Source: Parapedobacter sp037190485 | GTDB taxonomy: Bacteria; Bacteroidota; Bacteroidia; Sphingobacteriales; Sphingobacteriaceae | Length of the DNA: 64,000 nt | NCBI GenBank assembly: GCA_037190485.1 | Contig: JBBCJB010000004.1 | Span: 1-64,000, forward strand | Direction: 5' to 3' | Shown: positions 51,080-59,892 of the stretch, piece after piece | Numbering within the stretch: the stretch's first letter is position 1 | Layout: each line of letters starts with the position of its first letter | Notes under the pieces: model-generated | What the model saw: only the letters and a program-made list of their open reading frames with translations | Databases searched by the model: none | Told to the model about the DNA's origin: nothing | Translations under genes and position numbers: made by a program

Positions 51080-51107
51080 ACTTCGAGTTTTAGTATTTAA
51101 ACATTAA

Positions 51108-54100
51108 TCAAAAAGTAACGCTAGCGCCAAATGACAGCGATTTAGAAAGCCGAAGATTACCGTTTAAGTTAGGGTCAACCTTACCGGCTTGCCAAAGTAA
51201 AAGTTGTAGGTTACTTAAATAACTGTATATACTTAAAGCTTCAAAAGGCAAGCTTTTCCATTGCCTCTTATTAATCGAATAGGATAAATTAATATCTTCT
51301 AAACGAATATGGTCGCCTCGTTCCACATTTGCGGAAGACGAAGTAGTATAAAAAGCCTGTCTTGCTGAGAAATCAGGATGGTTTATGTATACCAATGACG
51401 GAACATCAGTGGCCAATTCATCGCCGGGATTTTGCCATCTTCTAGCATATTCTTCATGACCAGTCCAGGTAGCAAACAAATTGGAATAACTTAACGATCT
51501 ACGCCTGAAATAGTATCCTGATTTATAGCTTAACAAAAAAGATAGAGAGACATCTCGCCATTGCAACGTGTTTCTTAAAGAGCCAAAATAAGGGGGAGCC
51601 ATCGGACCATGATAGATTAATTCTTCGAAAGACGTTTGGTTTTGAATAGAATTATAATCTTTGCTCAATACACCATTCAGATAACCTTGAGGATCCCCAG
51701 TTTCAGGATCTAGCCCACCCCAACGGTAGCTGTGTATTGTATTCAATGGCTTTCCCTCCAACGGAAAGGAACCTCCATTAGCGTAAGTGGAGGCGGACGT
51801 TGGACGGGGCATTAGGTATTTAACTACATGGGTCTGTGCATAGCTAAATAAAAAATTTGTCCTCCAATTAAATGCTCCACGAATATTTAATGTATTTACT
51901 ATTAAATCTACTCCTCTTCCATCCATGTGAGCTAAATTTCCATAATAGAATGCAGGTTGACCTCCGTCGCTCAAACCTGTAGTGGGATCAATTGGTCCCT
52001 GGCCCATTAAGTCTTTGATCGATTTGTAATAAAATTCAAGTGATCCGGTCACACGATCATTTTTGAAACCAAAATCCAGTCCGAAATTCGCCATTCGAAC
52101 CTGCTCCCATCGCAAATTTTCGTTAGGAGGATTGAGAATCTCGCCTTGCTTAAGCCCTAAGTGATTTGTAAAGTAATTCGCGGTTGTAAATGCAGTTGTT
52201 AGCCGCGAAAAGTTGCCATTATATCCGTAAGAAGACCTTATCTTGAGCTGAGGTAACCAGCTAAGATTGTAAAATTCCTCGTTATTAACCGTCCAACCCA
52301 ATCCGATAGACCACAAAGGAACTCCTTGCTGATTGGTTTTTACACCAAATAGGTTAGCTGCATCGTAGCGAACACTTCCGGAAGCACTGTATTTATTTTT
52401 AAACTGATATGAAGCGTTTCCGTAATAGGACCAGAACCTGTCCAATTGCTCATAAATTCTTGGCCCGCCGTTGGGAATGCGCTCAAATACTCTCGAAGTG
52501 GTATACAATCTTGGGTACAAACTAAATTGCGTCACGTAATCCATGTTACCGTTGACCACACTGCCCTTTCTATCATAGCCATACAATCTGTTTGTATTCC
52601 CCTTGGTGGTTAAGTCTTTGATCTCCCATCCGGCAAAGGCTGTTAACTTATGAACGTTTGCCCAATCTTTCTTGTAACTGAGCTGCAACCTTCCCTGATG
52701 TGAAATAATTTCGGAAGTTCCATAGTCATAGATTCCACCTATCGGTACCGGAAACTGATTTGCTGCATTTGGCTGATAGAACCGGTTAATCAAATTACGA
52801 GTACTATAATTCTCAACTTTTTGCAAATTACCTGATACACCTAGTGTATTATGAAACTGATAAAGGCCTTCTATATTCAGATCACCAAGTTGATAGGTTA
52901 ACCCCGTATTCATGATGAGATCACGTCTACTTGCCCGGGATTCAGTTGCATCTAATTCTGCATACGGACGATATTTCCAATCTAAAATTTTTCCTACCCC
53001 AGCAGTATCAGTATAAGTGTTCCTAAAATCACGTTCTAAAACTAAAGCATTACCATCCTTGTCTACCAAATCTGCATATGGATACAACCCTTTACTCCCT
53101 GTATTGATGCTAATTCCAGGATTATTGCCAGATGTATTATTATATTGTGTATAATTCAATCCGGCGTTTATTGAAAAAGCAGATGTTACTTTGAATGTAT
53201 TTTGCGTCCGTAAACTAATCCGATTATTTCCTCCATTTCCCACCAGATTAGATGGTCTCTTATCCCATCCTGCTGATAAATAATAAGTAATAGAAGGCGT
53301 GTTCCCGCTTACGTTCAAAGCATGCTGCTGGGCCAGCGTGTTCTGATAAAAGTATCTTGACAGGTCATCCCGAACATCTTTTTCTTTAAGTTGCTCTATT
53401 AAATCATTCGCTTGGGACTCGCTTAATATCCCATTTCGCTGCTTTACCAATATTTCCTGAACCGGAGTGATGTGCGGCTTCGTGAATTGATTGTTGATCG
53501 CTGCATTGTAATACCCGTTGCCAAACAACCATTTTTCCAATTCGATAGCGTCGGCACTGCTTATGATAGGCAGACTCCATAAATCAGGTTTCGCCTGATG
53601 GGTAAGGTTTGTATTGATGCTGACACTTGGTGTTGTAGTAAGGCCTCTTTTGGTTGTGATGACAATCACGCCATTACCAGCCCGGGCGCCCCATTGGGCG
53701 GCGGCCGCAGCATCCTTTAAGATTGTAACCGAGGCAACATCGTTGGGGTTGATATTATCCAGGTTTCCATCATATGGAAAATTGTCAATCACAATCAGCG
53801 GAGCGACATTAGAAAAGATACTATTTCTGCCACGGATTAGCAAGCCATCGGCTGCACTAGCTGTTTTATCAAATAGAACTCCGGGTGTCAGATTCTCTAT
53901 ACGGCTTAAAATGTCACTACTTACGCGTCTATTAAAAAGCTCACTACCCACTACATCGAAACTGCCGGGGTGGTTTTTGTCGATGACCTGATAGCCGGTA
54001 TACCCCTGCACGGCCACTTCCGCCAATTCGCTCGGCACGGCCTTTAACACGACATTGCCCACATTGGCCGCCGCCCGTACTGTGCGCGAGACATAGCCGA

Positions 54101-54698
54101 TGTACGAAATCTCCAACGACGCATCATCCGGCACATTGCGCAGCGTGAACTCACCGTGGCTGTCGGTGAGCGTCTGTAAGGTAGTGCGTTTACCTTCGGC
54201 ATTCAGTGCCCGGATGGATGCGCCGGATAGCGGATTCCCGAGCGAATCAACGATTTTTCCGGAGACGGTGGGGAGGGCGAGGATGAGCAGCGACCCGTTT
54301 TCGGAGACGCGATGCATCGCGTCGCTACCGGTCACGGCCCGCGGGGCCTCCTTGATCACGATCGTCTTATTCGCCAGCTCGTAGGTGAGCGGCTGGTCGC
54401 GGAAAAGCAGCGCGAGGGTCTCTTCCAGGCTCGCGCCCTGCACGCGCAGCGTGACCGGCCGGGCTTTTTCGAACAGGGTTTCGTTGCTGAAGGCCACGTA
54501 GCCGGTCTGCTGCCGTATGCTTTGGAGTACCTCGAACAACGGGCGTTCCTTGACCGTGAGCGTCACGGTCTGCGAGAGGCCGGTGGCGCTGAGGTGCAGG
54601 GTACCCAATAACAGCAGAAATGCGGTGATACGCATGATGAACCATGCTTTGGTAAAACATTTTTTCATTAACTTTGGTTGGTTTGGATAATCAAACAT
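51108..54698 (-). CDS. SusC/RagA family TonB-linked protein with STN domain, mosaic composition
   Basis: 1196 residues (ATG at 54668, MKKCFTKAWFIMRIT, is the likelier start). Signal peptide, STN domain (VKERPLFEVLQSIRQQTGY...VTLRVQGASLEETLALL), carboxypeptidase-regulatory-like domain (VSGKIVDSLGNPLSGASI), plug (VASVTILKDAAAAAQWGARAGNGVI is the usual signature), and barrel ending in LSFGASVTF. The STN domain points to signalling through the FecR encoded upstream. The 5' ~750 bases are GC-rich like fecR and sigma, whereas the rest is markedly AT-rich like susD and the tlpA genes; the switch is near 53,940. Confidence 0.93.
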   Translation of the reverse strand: MFDYPNQPKLMKKCFTKAWFIMRITAFLLLLGTLHLSATGLSQTVTLTVKERPLFEVLQSIRQQTGYVAFSNETLFEKARPVTLRVQGASLEETLALLFRDQPLTYELANKTIVIKEAPRAVTGSDAMHRVSENGSLLILALPTVSGKIVDSLGNPLSGASIRALNAEGKRTTLQTLTDSHGEFTLRNVPDDASLEISYIGYVSRTVRAAANVGNVVLKAVPSELAEVAVQGYTGYQVIDKNHPGSFDVVGSELFNRRVSSDILSRIENLTPGVLFDKTASAADGLLIRGRNSIFSNVAPLIVIDNFPYDGNLDNINPNDVASVTILKDAAAAAQWGARAGNGVIVITTKRGLTTTPSVSINTNLTHQAKPDLWSLPIISSADAIELEKWLFGNGYYNAAINNQFTKPHITPVQEILVKQRNGILSESQANDLIEQLKEKDVRDDLSRYFYQNTLAQQHALNVSGNTPSITYYLSAGWDKRPSNLVGNGGNNRISLRTQNTFKVTSAFSINAGLNYTQYNNTSGNNPGISINTGSKGLYPYADLVDKDGNALVLERDFRNTYTDTAGVGKILDWKYRPYAELDATESRASRRDLIMNTGLTYQLGDLNIEGLYQFHNTLGVSGNLQKVENYSTRNLINRFYQPNAANQFPVPIGGIYDYGTSEIISHQGRLQLSYKKDWANVHKLTAFAGWEIKDLTTKGNTNRLYGYDRKGSVVNGNMDYVTQFSLYPRLYTTSRVFERIPNGGPRIYEQLDRFWSYYGNASYQFKNKYSASGSVRYDAANLFGVKTNQQGVPLWSIGLGWTVNNEEFYNLSWLPQLKIRSSYGYNGNFSRLTTAFTTANYFTNHLGLKQGEILNPPNENLRWEQVRMANFGLDFGFKNDRVTGSLEFYYKSIKDLMGQGPIDPTTGLSDGGQPAFYYGNLAHMDGRGVDLIVNTLNIRGAFNWRTNFLFSYAQTHVVKYLMPRPTSASTYANGGSFPLEGKPLNTIHSYRWGGLDPETGDPQGYLNGVLSKDYNSIQNQTSFEELIYHGPMAPPYFGSLRNTLQWRDVSLSFLLSYKSGYYFRRRSLSYSNLFATWTGHEEYARRWQNPGDELATDVPSLVYINHPDFSARQAFYTTSSSANVERGDHIRLEDINLSYSINKRQWKSLPFEALSIYSYLSNLQLLLWQAGKVDPNLNGNLRLSKSLSFGASVTF

Positions 54699-54746
54699 TG
54701 TATTCTGTTTCGCAAATGGGATAAACGGTGTTATCCAGGCCGTTAG

Positions 54747-54774
54747 ACAGGAAAGGGGCCGAATCCTTTCCTGT
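54747..54774. promoter_or_regulatory. Perfect hairpin between fecR and susC
   Basis: ACAGGAAAGG (54747-54756) and CCTTTCCTGT (54765-54774) are exact reverse complements with an 8-base loop, followed on the plus strand by seven Ts. No plus-strand gene needs a terminator here. On the minus strand it lies in the leader of susC, just as the hairpin at 37201-37238 does. Confidence 0.6.
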
Positions 54775-54812
54775 TTTTTTCGTTGTCTATGGTTCGGTCA
54801 TGTCAGCTCGTT

Positions 54813-56102
54813 TTAGTGGATGATCAATTTGCGCCCCTCCTGTATGGTGAAGCGCACCTGGGCGCTTTCCAGGATCTTCAGTACCTGCGACAGGTTGTTG
54901 TCGCGGTAGATCTGCCCCAGGTATCGGGTATCCGGTACGTGGCCCTCCCACACCACCTCGATGTCATACCAGCGTTCCAGCTGCCGCATCACCTCGGGGA
55001 GGGTCATGCCGGTGAAGTCGAAGAGGCCGTCTTTCCAAGAGGTATAGTTGTTTACGTCTACGCTGTTGATGGTGGTGGCCGCCCCCTGCCCCGGCAGGCG
55101 GGCGCGGGTAGTGGCTTGTTGGCCGGGCTTTAGCTCCAGATACCTCCCCCTCCCATCATGCACCCCATCGCGCCCCTCCCGACGAATCGGGACAGGCTCT
55201 CCAGCGGGGGATACGCCAACGCGTACCTTTCCGGTTACCAGGGTGGTTTTGGTTTCTTTTTCATCCGCGTAGGCGGAGATGTTGAACTCCGTTCCGAGTA
55301 CTTCGACGGTTTGGCCGGAGGTCAGGACTTTGAAGGGCACGCGCGACACGCGCGCGCCTTGGATTTCCTGAATCTCGAAAAAGGCTTCGCCCGAAAGTTC
55401 AACAATGCGCTCCTTGCCGCTGAAGCGACTTGGGTATCGCAACGTGGATGCTGAATTGAGCCAGACGCGGCTGCCGTCAGGCAGCGTGATTTGGTAGGTG
55501 CCGCCCTTGGGGGTGGTGAGCGTGAGTTCTTCGATGTCGACTAACCTCCCCCTCCCATCGCTTTGCCCATCGCGCGCCCCTCCAGCGGGGGAAAGCCCTA
55601 ACGAAACCCCGTCTTGGTAAGTAATATCCTCGGCTCCGACGATGATTCCTGTTTGGGCTTCGTCGAGGTTTATTACGCGGCCGTCGGCGAGGGTGAGTGT
55701 GGCGCGGTTGCCGCCGGGCGCGACATCGGCGTCGGCGAGGCTATCGACTGACGACTGTCGACTGTCGACTAGCAGCAGCCAACCGACTGAAAGAAGGATA
55801 GCGACTGCCGCTGCGTAAGGCAACCAGCGGAATGCTGGACGCCGGGGTTGCTGCAATACGATGCCTCGTTCGGACTGGAGCCCCTCGGCGATGCCATGCA
55901 GCAGTTTGCCGCGCAGCTTGGCTTTCTCCCCACGGGACATCCCATCCGTAAGGTCATTCCGTACCATCGCATCCGCAGATTCGTACCACAGCTCGATCTC
56001 GCGCAGCTCGGCTTCCGTAGCCTCGCCCCGCTGATACTTGCCGATAAGGCCGGCGATGTACTGATGGTATTCCGTATTGCGACTGTCCATATATACTGAC
56101 AT
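54813..56102 (-). CDS. FecR-family anti-sigma factor
   Basis: 429 residues: cytosolic N-terminus (~1-90), transmembrane segment WLPYAAAVAILLSVGWLLLV (~97-116), FecR domain (LTTPKGGTYQITLPDGSRVW...GEAFFEIQEIQ) and a C-terminal DUF4974 part (MRQLERWYDIEVVWEGH). Two stretches, SPAGGARDGQSDGRGRLV and SPAGEPVPIRREGRDGVHDG, are encoded by related GC-rich repeats inserted in frame. A short ACTGTCG repeat encodes DSRQSSVDS after the membrane segment. It partners the sigma factor at 56178. Confidence 0.93.
   Translation of the reverse strand: MSVYMDSRNTEYHQYIAGLIGKYQRGEATEAELREIELWYESADAMVRNDLTDGMSRGEKAKLRGKLLHGIAEGLQSERGIVLQQPRRPAFRWLPYAAAVAILLSVGWLLLVDSRQSSVDSLADADVAPGGNRATLTLADGRVINLDEAQTGIIVGAEDITYQDGVSLGLSPAGGARDGQSDGRGRLVDIEELTLTTPKGGTYQITLPDGSRVWLNSASTLRYPSRFSGKERIVELSGEAFFEIQEIQGARVSRVPFKVLTSGQTVEVLGTEFNISAYADEKETKTTLVTGKVRVGVSPAGEPVPIRREGRDGVHDGRGRYLELKPGQQATTRARLPGQGAATTINSVDVNNYTSWKDGLFDFTGMTLPEVMRQLERWYDIEVVWEGHVPDTRYLGQIYRDNNLSQVLKILESAQVRFTIQEGRKLIIH
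55139..55213. repeat. GC-rich dispersed repeat inside fecR (copy A)
   Basis: The segment CCTCCCCCTCCCATC ... CGCCCCTCC ... CCAGCGGGGG recurs at 55544-55594 (copy B) inside the same gene. Both are in frame and lie in loops of the FecR protein. Copy A has an extra 'GACGAATCGGGACAGGCTCT' block. The sequence resembles intergenic GC-rich repeats and looks inserted. Confidence 0.6.
55544..55594. repeat. GC-rich dispersed repeat inside fecR (copy B)
   Basis: CCTCCCCCTCCCATCGC, then ATCGCGCGCCCCTCCAGCGGGGG, matches copy A at 55139-55213 apart from the extra block there. It encodes the SPAGGARDGQSDGRGR stretch of FecR, just before the conserved LTTPKGG motif. The other FecR of this window carries a short Gly/Arg-rich insert at the equivalent site. 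Confidence 0.6.
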
Positions 56103-56177
56103 TCGGAAAAACGGGTCGCTGGTTCTAGTCCAGGCGCCTGTTTTTTCAGAAATATTCCGTAAAAAACTGATTATGAG

Positions 56178-56777
56178 CTACAAAATTTTCGAGCAAAGCA
56201 GCCCGATAACCACCAAACCCAACTGGCCGCGCTCCAGCTCGCCATGCAGGATGTGCAGGGCTTTATTAAGGTGTTTCTTGACGGTACTGGTGGATATGTC
56301 CATCCGCTGGGCAATTTCCTCAATGGATAGCTGTTCAAACCGGCTGAGCAAAAAGACCTCCCGGCAACGGAGCGGCAACTGTTCGGCCACGCGGCGGATG
56401 CGTTCTTTCAGCTCCTTGACCTCAAGCTGTTCATCGGGCATGGCCGAGGGATCCACGCGTGCCTCGGCGGCACCTTCGGCCCCTTCCACCACCGCCAACT
56501 GCTGCCGGCGGAAGGCATCGATAACCTTGTATTTGAGTGCCTGCATGAGGTAACCCTGAAGCGTGGTTTTGATCTCCAACTCGGCATGCCGCAGGTATAG
56601 GGAGATAAACAGTTCCTGGATGGCTTCCTCGGCTTCAACGCGCGAATGCAACCTGCGGTTCGCGGCATTGATGAGCGGCTCCCAATAGCGGTTGAAGATC
56701 TCGGTGAATGCACCGTGATCGCCCGCTTTCAGTAAGCTGACCAGTTCGGAATCTGTCCGGTTGCGAAGCATCTTCAT
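56178..56777 (-). CDS. ECF RNA polymerase sigma factor
   Basis: 199 residues: region 2 (EAEEAIQELFISLYLRHAELE region, ~45-75) and region 4 (LPLRCREVFLLSRFEQLSIE and EIAQRMDISTSTVKKHLNKALH, ~130-180). FecI-like group, partner of the FecR encoded 75 bases downstream. A -7 box TACCTTTA lies at 56800-56807 (minus strand), 23 bases before the ATG. It is expected to drive the adjacent susC locus on receptor signalling. Confidence 0.95.
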   Translation of the reverse strand: MKMLRNRTDSELVSLLKAGDHGAFTEIFNRYWEPLINAANRRLHSRVEAEEAIQELFISLYLRHAELEIKTTLQGYLMQALKYKVIDAFRRQQLAVVEGAEGAAEARVDPSAMPDEQLEVKELKERIRRVAEQLPLRCREVFLLSRFEQLSIEEIAQRMDISTSTVKKHLNKALHILHGELERGQLGLVVIGLLCSKIL

Positions 56778-57000
56778 GGTTATCCGTCGCCTTTAACCGT
56801 AAAGGTAGCTAGAAATGCACACACGGTAAAATTTTTCTGAAAATAACAACAAAAAACCATGGGCAGTTTAGTTCGTTTCGACTGGGGGCAGACGATGGAT
56901 GCATAGCGGTTGTTTTAAAAATATGTCACTCCTACAATGACAAAATTTATATATTTGTTGATGGCCTATATCAGTAAAGCCGCGAAGACCAGGGTGAGCG

Positions 57001-58404
57001 CTACAGCCCCCCGTCATCCCCAAGTATCAATTCGATGACCGGAATCTCGACAGCGGGCTTGTTCACCGGAAGATCGACAATCAAATCATCTTGTCCCGCC
57101 GTTACAGTCATGTAATCATGTACTCCCGCCGATGTACGGACACTGTAACGGATTTCCGACGCATCGTGCAGGAATTGCGCGTACTTGACTTTTCCTTTGA
57201 AGCCACGTAAATAAAGCGTTTTGTAGGGCCAGTGCAACAGATGCACATAAAGACGGTTCGTTGTTGGATTGTAAGTCAACAATGCATTATCGACTTCTTG
57301 AAATGCTGCAGGAGCTGCCGTACACCCATAGATTGACCGGCCGTGGTACTGCATCCAATCGCCAATATCGTTAAGCCGATTGGTTGCCCGGCTATCAAAA
57401 TTACCGCGCGCCGTAGGCCCCACATTAAGCAACAGATTACCGCCTTTACTGACAACCTCGATCAACATCGATATCAATTGGTTCGAACTCTTCCACGAAT
57501 CCTCGTCACGGTGATATCCCCATGAGCCAGAGAAGGTTTGACAGGTTTCCCAAGCCACTTGAACGCCATTTCGTTCTGGCCAGGCGTTAGGCATGAATTG
57601 TTCCGGCGTAACATAGTCCCACCCCCATGGGGTATGGTTCAAATCGAGTCGGTCATTCACGACGATGTCGGGCTGCAAACTCCGTGCTAATCGAAGCAGC
57701 CCTTCACTGTCCCAGTCCGAATGGCCTTTGCCGTCCGGTCCAGGATAAGAATAGTCAAAAAACAGCAGGTCTATCCGGCCATAATTGGTCAGTAACTCGG
57801 TTAACTGGTTCTTCAGGAAAGCCCGGAACCTGTTCATGTCCCGTTTCGCATTCGCCGATCGAGCATCCGGATTACCACGTAACGGGTGGATCCGATCGAC
57901 CACGAAATCGGGGTGATGCCAGTCAATCAATGAAAAATAGAATCCGACACGCAATCCTTCCGAGCGACAGGCCTCAATGAAAGGCTTGATCAAATCCGAT
58001 GCGACCGGGGTGTTGGTCGACTTGAATTCACTGTATTGCGTATCCCATAAACTGAATCCCTCATGGTGGCGAGCAGTCAACACTACGTACTTCATGCCCG
58101 CGGCCTTAGCCTGTGCAGCCCACCGGACAGGATCGTACAGGTCTGGATTAAACCGATCGAAATATCGACTGCGATATACGTCATGCGGAATCTCTTCCCG
58201 ATGCTGTACCCACTCATGGCGAGCGGGAACAGCATACAAACCCCAGTGGATGAACATCCCGAATCGGCTTTCCTTCCACCAAGCCAGTCGATCTTCCTTT
58301 TTTTCAGCGGCTTCTTTCGCCCAACCGAGCATTGATCGTTCCTGGGCATTTAAAAATGATCCGATTTGCAGGGCAACTAGTATCGATATCGTGATTGTTC
58401 GCAT
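57001..58404 (-). CDS. Alpha-L-fucosidase, glycoside hydrolase family 29
   Basis: 467-residue secreted enzyme (signal MRTITISILVALQIGSFLNA). GH29 motifs: RFGMFIHWGLYAVPA, YVVLTARHHEGFSLWDT, VGFYFSLIDWHHPD, nucleophile-region IDLLFFDYSYPGP (Asp), SKGGNLLLNVGPTARG. It differs from the two GH29 enzymes of the first PUL: the SLIDWHHPDF and WGYHRDEDSWKS segments suggest another subfamily. Last gene of the 57-64 kb cluster, 20 bases after the GH28-like gene. It removes fucose, probably from a pectin-like or algal glycan (inferred). Confidence 0.92.
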   Translation of the reverse strand: MRTITISILVALQIGSFLNAQERSMLGWAKEAAEKKEDRLAWWKESRFGMFIHWGLYAVPARHEWVQHREEIPHDVYRSRYFDRFNPDLYDPVRWAAQAKAAGMKYVVLTARHHEGFSLWDTQYSEFKSTNTPVASDLIKPFIEACRSEGLRVGFYFSLIDWHHPDFVVDRIHPLRGNPDARSANAKRDMNRFRAFLKNQLTELLTNYGRIDLLFFDYSYPGPDGKGHSDWDSEGLLRLARSLQPDIVVNDRLDLNHTPWGWDYVTPEQFMPNAWPERNGVQVAWETCQTFSGSWGYHRDEDSWKSSNQLISMLIEVVSKGGNLLLNVGPTARGNFDSRATNRLNDIGDWMQYHGRSIYGCTAAPAAFQEVDNALLTYNPTTNRLYVHLLHWPYKTLYLRGFKGKVKYAQFLHDASEIRYSVRTSAGVHDYMTVTAGQDDLIVDLPVNKPAVEIPVIELILGDDGGL

Positions 58405-58424
58405 AATCTGTGTTGTTTAAACAA

Positions 58425-59867
58425 TCAAGGGGTGAATGAGATATTGGTTACGTAACCATTAACGGAAACTCCCGATGAGGATATGTTTAAAAAGGTGCCA
58501 TTCCGCATGACGTCATTGAAAACAACGTCGTCAATGACATGACCGGCGGAACCGTGGACAGTTATTTTGGCTCCGCCGTTATTAGTCAGGTTTACGGCAT
58601 TGAAGCTGATGGAATTTACATGGCCGTTTACCGTATTATTGGCGTAGATATTGGCCGTGGTCCTGACGCGAATAAATTCGTTGGTTTGCCCTTCTCCATT
58701 TAGCCGGATATCATCGAACTCGACATTCCTGATGGTCATCTCATTAATGGGTTCTACCACGATAGGACTAAACCCATAGTGAATGATGTCTATATTTTCT
58801 AGGGTTATATTTTCCATGAATGCCGCGCGGCTTTCATGTCCGATTAAAATGGCTCTTGCGCGATCGCACCACAACGTGCAGTCCTTGATCGTAATATCGC
58901 TGACATCTCGATTTGCCCCTCCCCACGTAAATCCTTTGATGGCAATGCAGTCATCATCACTGCGGATAAAGCAATCGGATATGGTCACGTCGGAGGAGCT
59001 ACAGATATCGATTCCATCGTCGTTCCAAACTCGGGCACCGCAGATTTTCACATTTGAAACGGTTACCGACTCTGACATGCCAATCGGTATACTCCATCCC
59101 CAGGCCCCCCAAATTGTGATTCCTTCGATTTCCACATCCGCAGAAGACTTGACGAATAAGGGGTAGCGGCCACTGGGCCCTGCGGTATGGCCCCAAGGGT
59201 TGCAATCGAGCAACCCCCTACCGGCGACTCGGATGTTGCTCCCTTGAATGGTTATTCCTGCCCTCAAAACGGCCCCTCCCGCAAGATACAGGGTCTGATT
59301 CGAATTGATATTGAGTACATTTCCCGGCGGATTGTGTATTCCTGGCCCAAAATAAACCACATTCGGATCGCCCGGCTGTGGCGGGTCGACTTCAAGCGCG
59401 TTGGCGAATAATAACAGCGGTTCGTTTTTTCCATCCGGTTCGATTGAGATCTTAGCGGGCTTCTCCAATGTAAACGTTATCGTATTACCTGAAACGACGG
59501 GTGTTATTCCCAACGACAATGGCTGTATTTTTAGATTAGCCAACGTCTTAGCAGTCGTTATGCTTACAGTCACCGATCCTGAGAAATCGAAATTCCCAAA
59601 CGCATAGTCCCCGCCATAGAATTCTGGATTATTTTTGTGTTCCCCTACACTTCCGATATATAGATCGACCGGATTCCCATTTACTTCGACCGTGTATTGA
59701 TCGGACAGTTCAATGCCTGAAGGGGCCGGGTAAGTGTGTACAACGGACGTATCTAACGGTGCATCGTCGTCATCATCCAACGTATTGTAATTTTCAAATT
59801 TACTGCAACTCGCCGCGCATATTGCATATAATAGCGTAACGACCAGGAGATAATTAATTGGTTTCAT
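58425..59867 (-). CDS. GH28-like parallel beta-helix lipoprotein (polygalacturonase fold)
   Basis: 480 residues, lipobox AASC. After a beta-rich N-terminus, the right-handed parallel beta-helix has the GH28 residues: VWNDDGIDICSSSDVTISDC (NDDGID ~270), FIRSDDDCIAIKG (the DD pair), and ILIGHESRA (GHE in place of the usual GHG). Members hydrolyse polygalacturonan or related chains. It is surface- or periplasm-anchored and lies between GH29 and the flavin-motif gene. Fold is confident; exact specificity is not. Confidence 0.82.
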   Translation of the reverse strand: MKPINYLLVVTLLYAICAASCSKFENYNTLDDDDDAPLDTSVVHTYPAPSGIELSDQYTVEVNGNPVDLYIGSVGEHKNNPEFYGGDYAFGNFDFSGSVTVSITTAKTLANLKIQPLSLGITPVVSGNTITFTLEKPAKISIEPDGKNEPLLLFANALEVDPPQPGDPNVVYFGPGIHNPPGNVLNINSNQTLYLAGGAVLRAGITIQGSNIRVAGRGLLDCNPWGHTAGPSGRYPLFVKSSADVEIEGITIWGAWGWSIPIGMSESVTVSNVKICGARVWNDDGIDICSSSDVTISDCFIRSDDDCIAIKGFTWGGANRDVSDITIKDCTLWCDRARAILIGHESRAAFMENITLENIDIIHYGFSPIVVEPINEMTIRNVEFDDIRLNGEGQTNEFIRVRTTANIYANNTVNGHVNSISFNAVNLTNNGGAKITVHGSAGHVIDDVVFNDVMRNGTFLNISSSGVSVNGYVTNISFTP

Positions 59868-59892
59868 TTGTTAAGTAATTTAAGGTGTGTAA

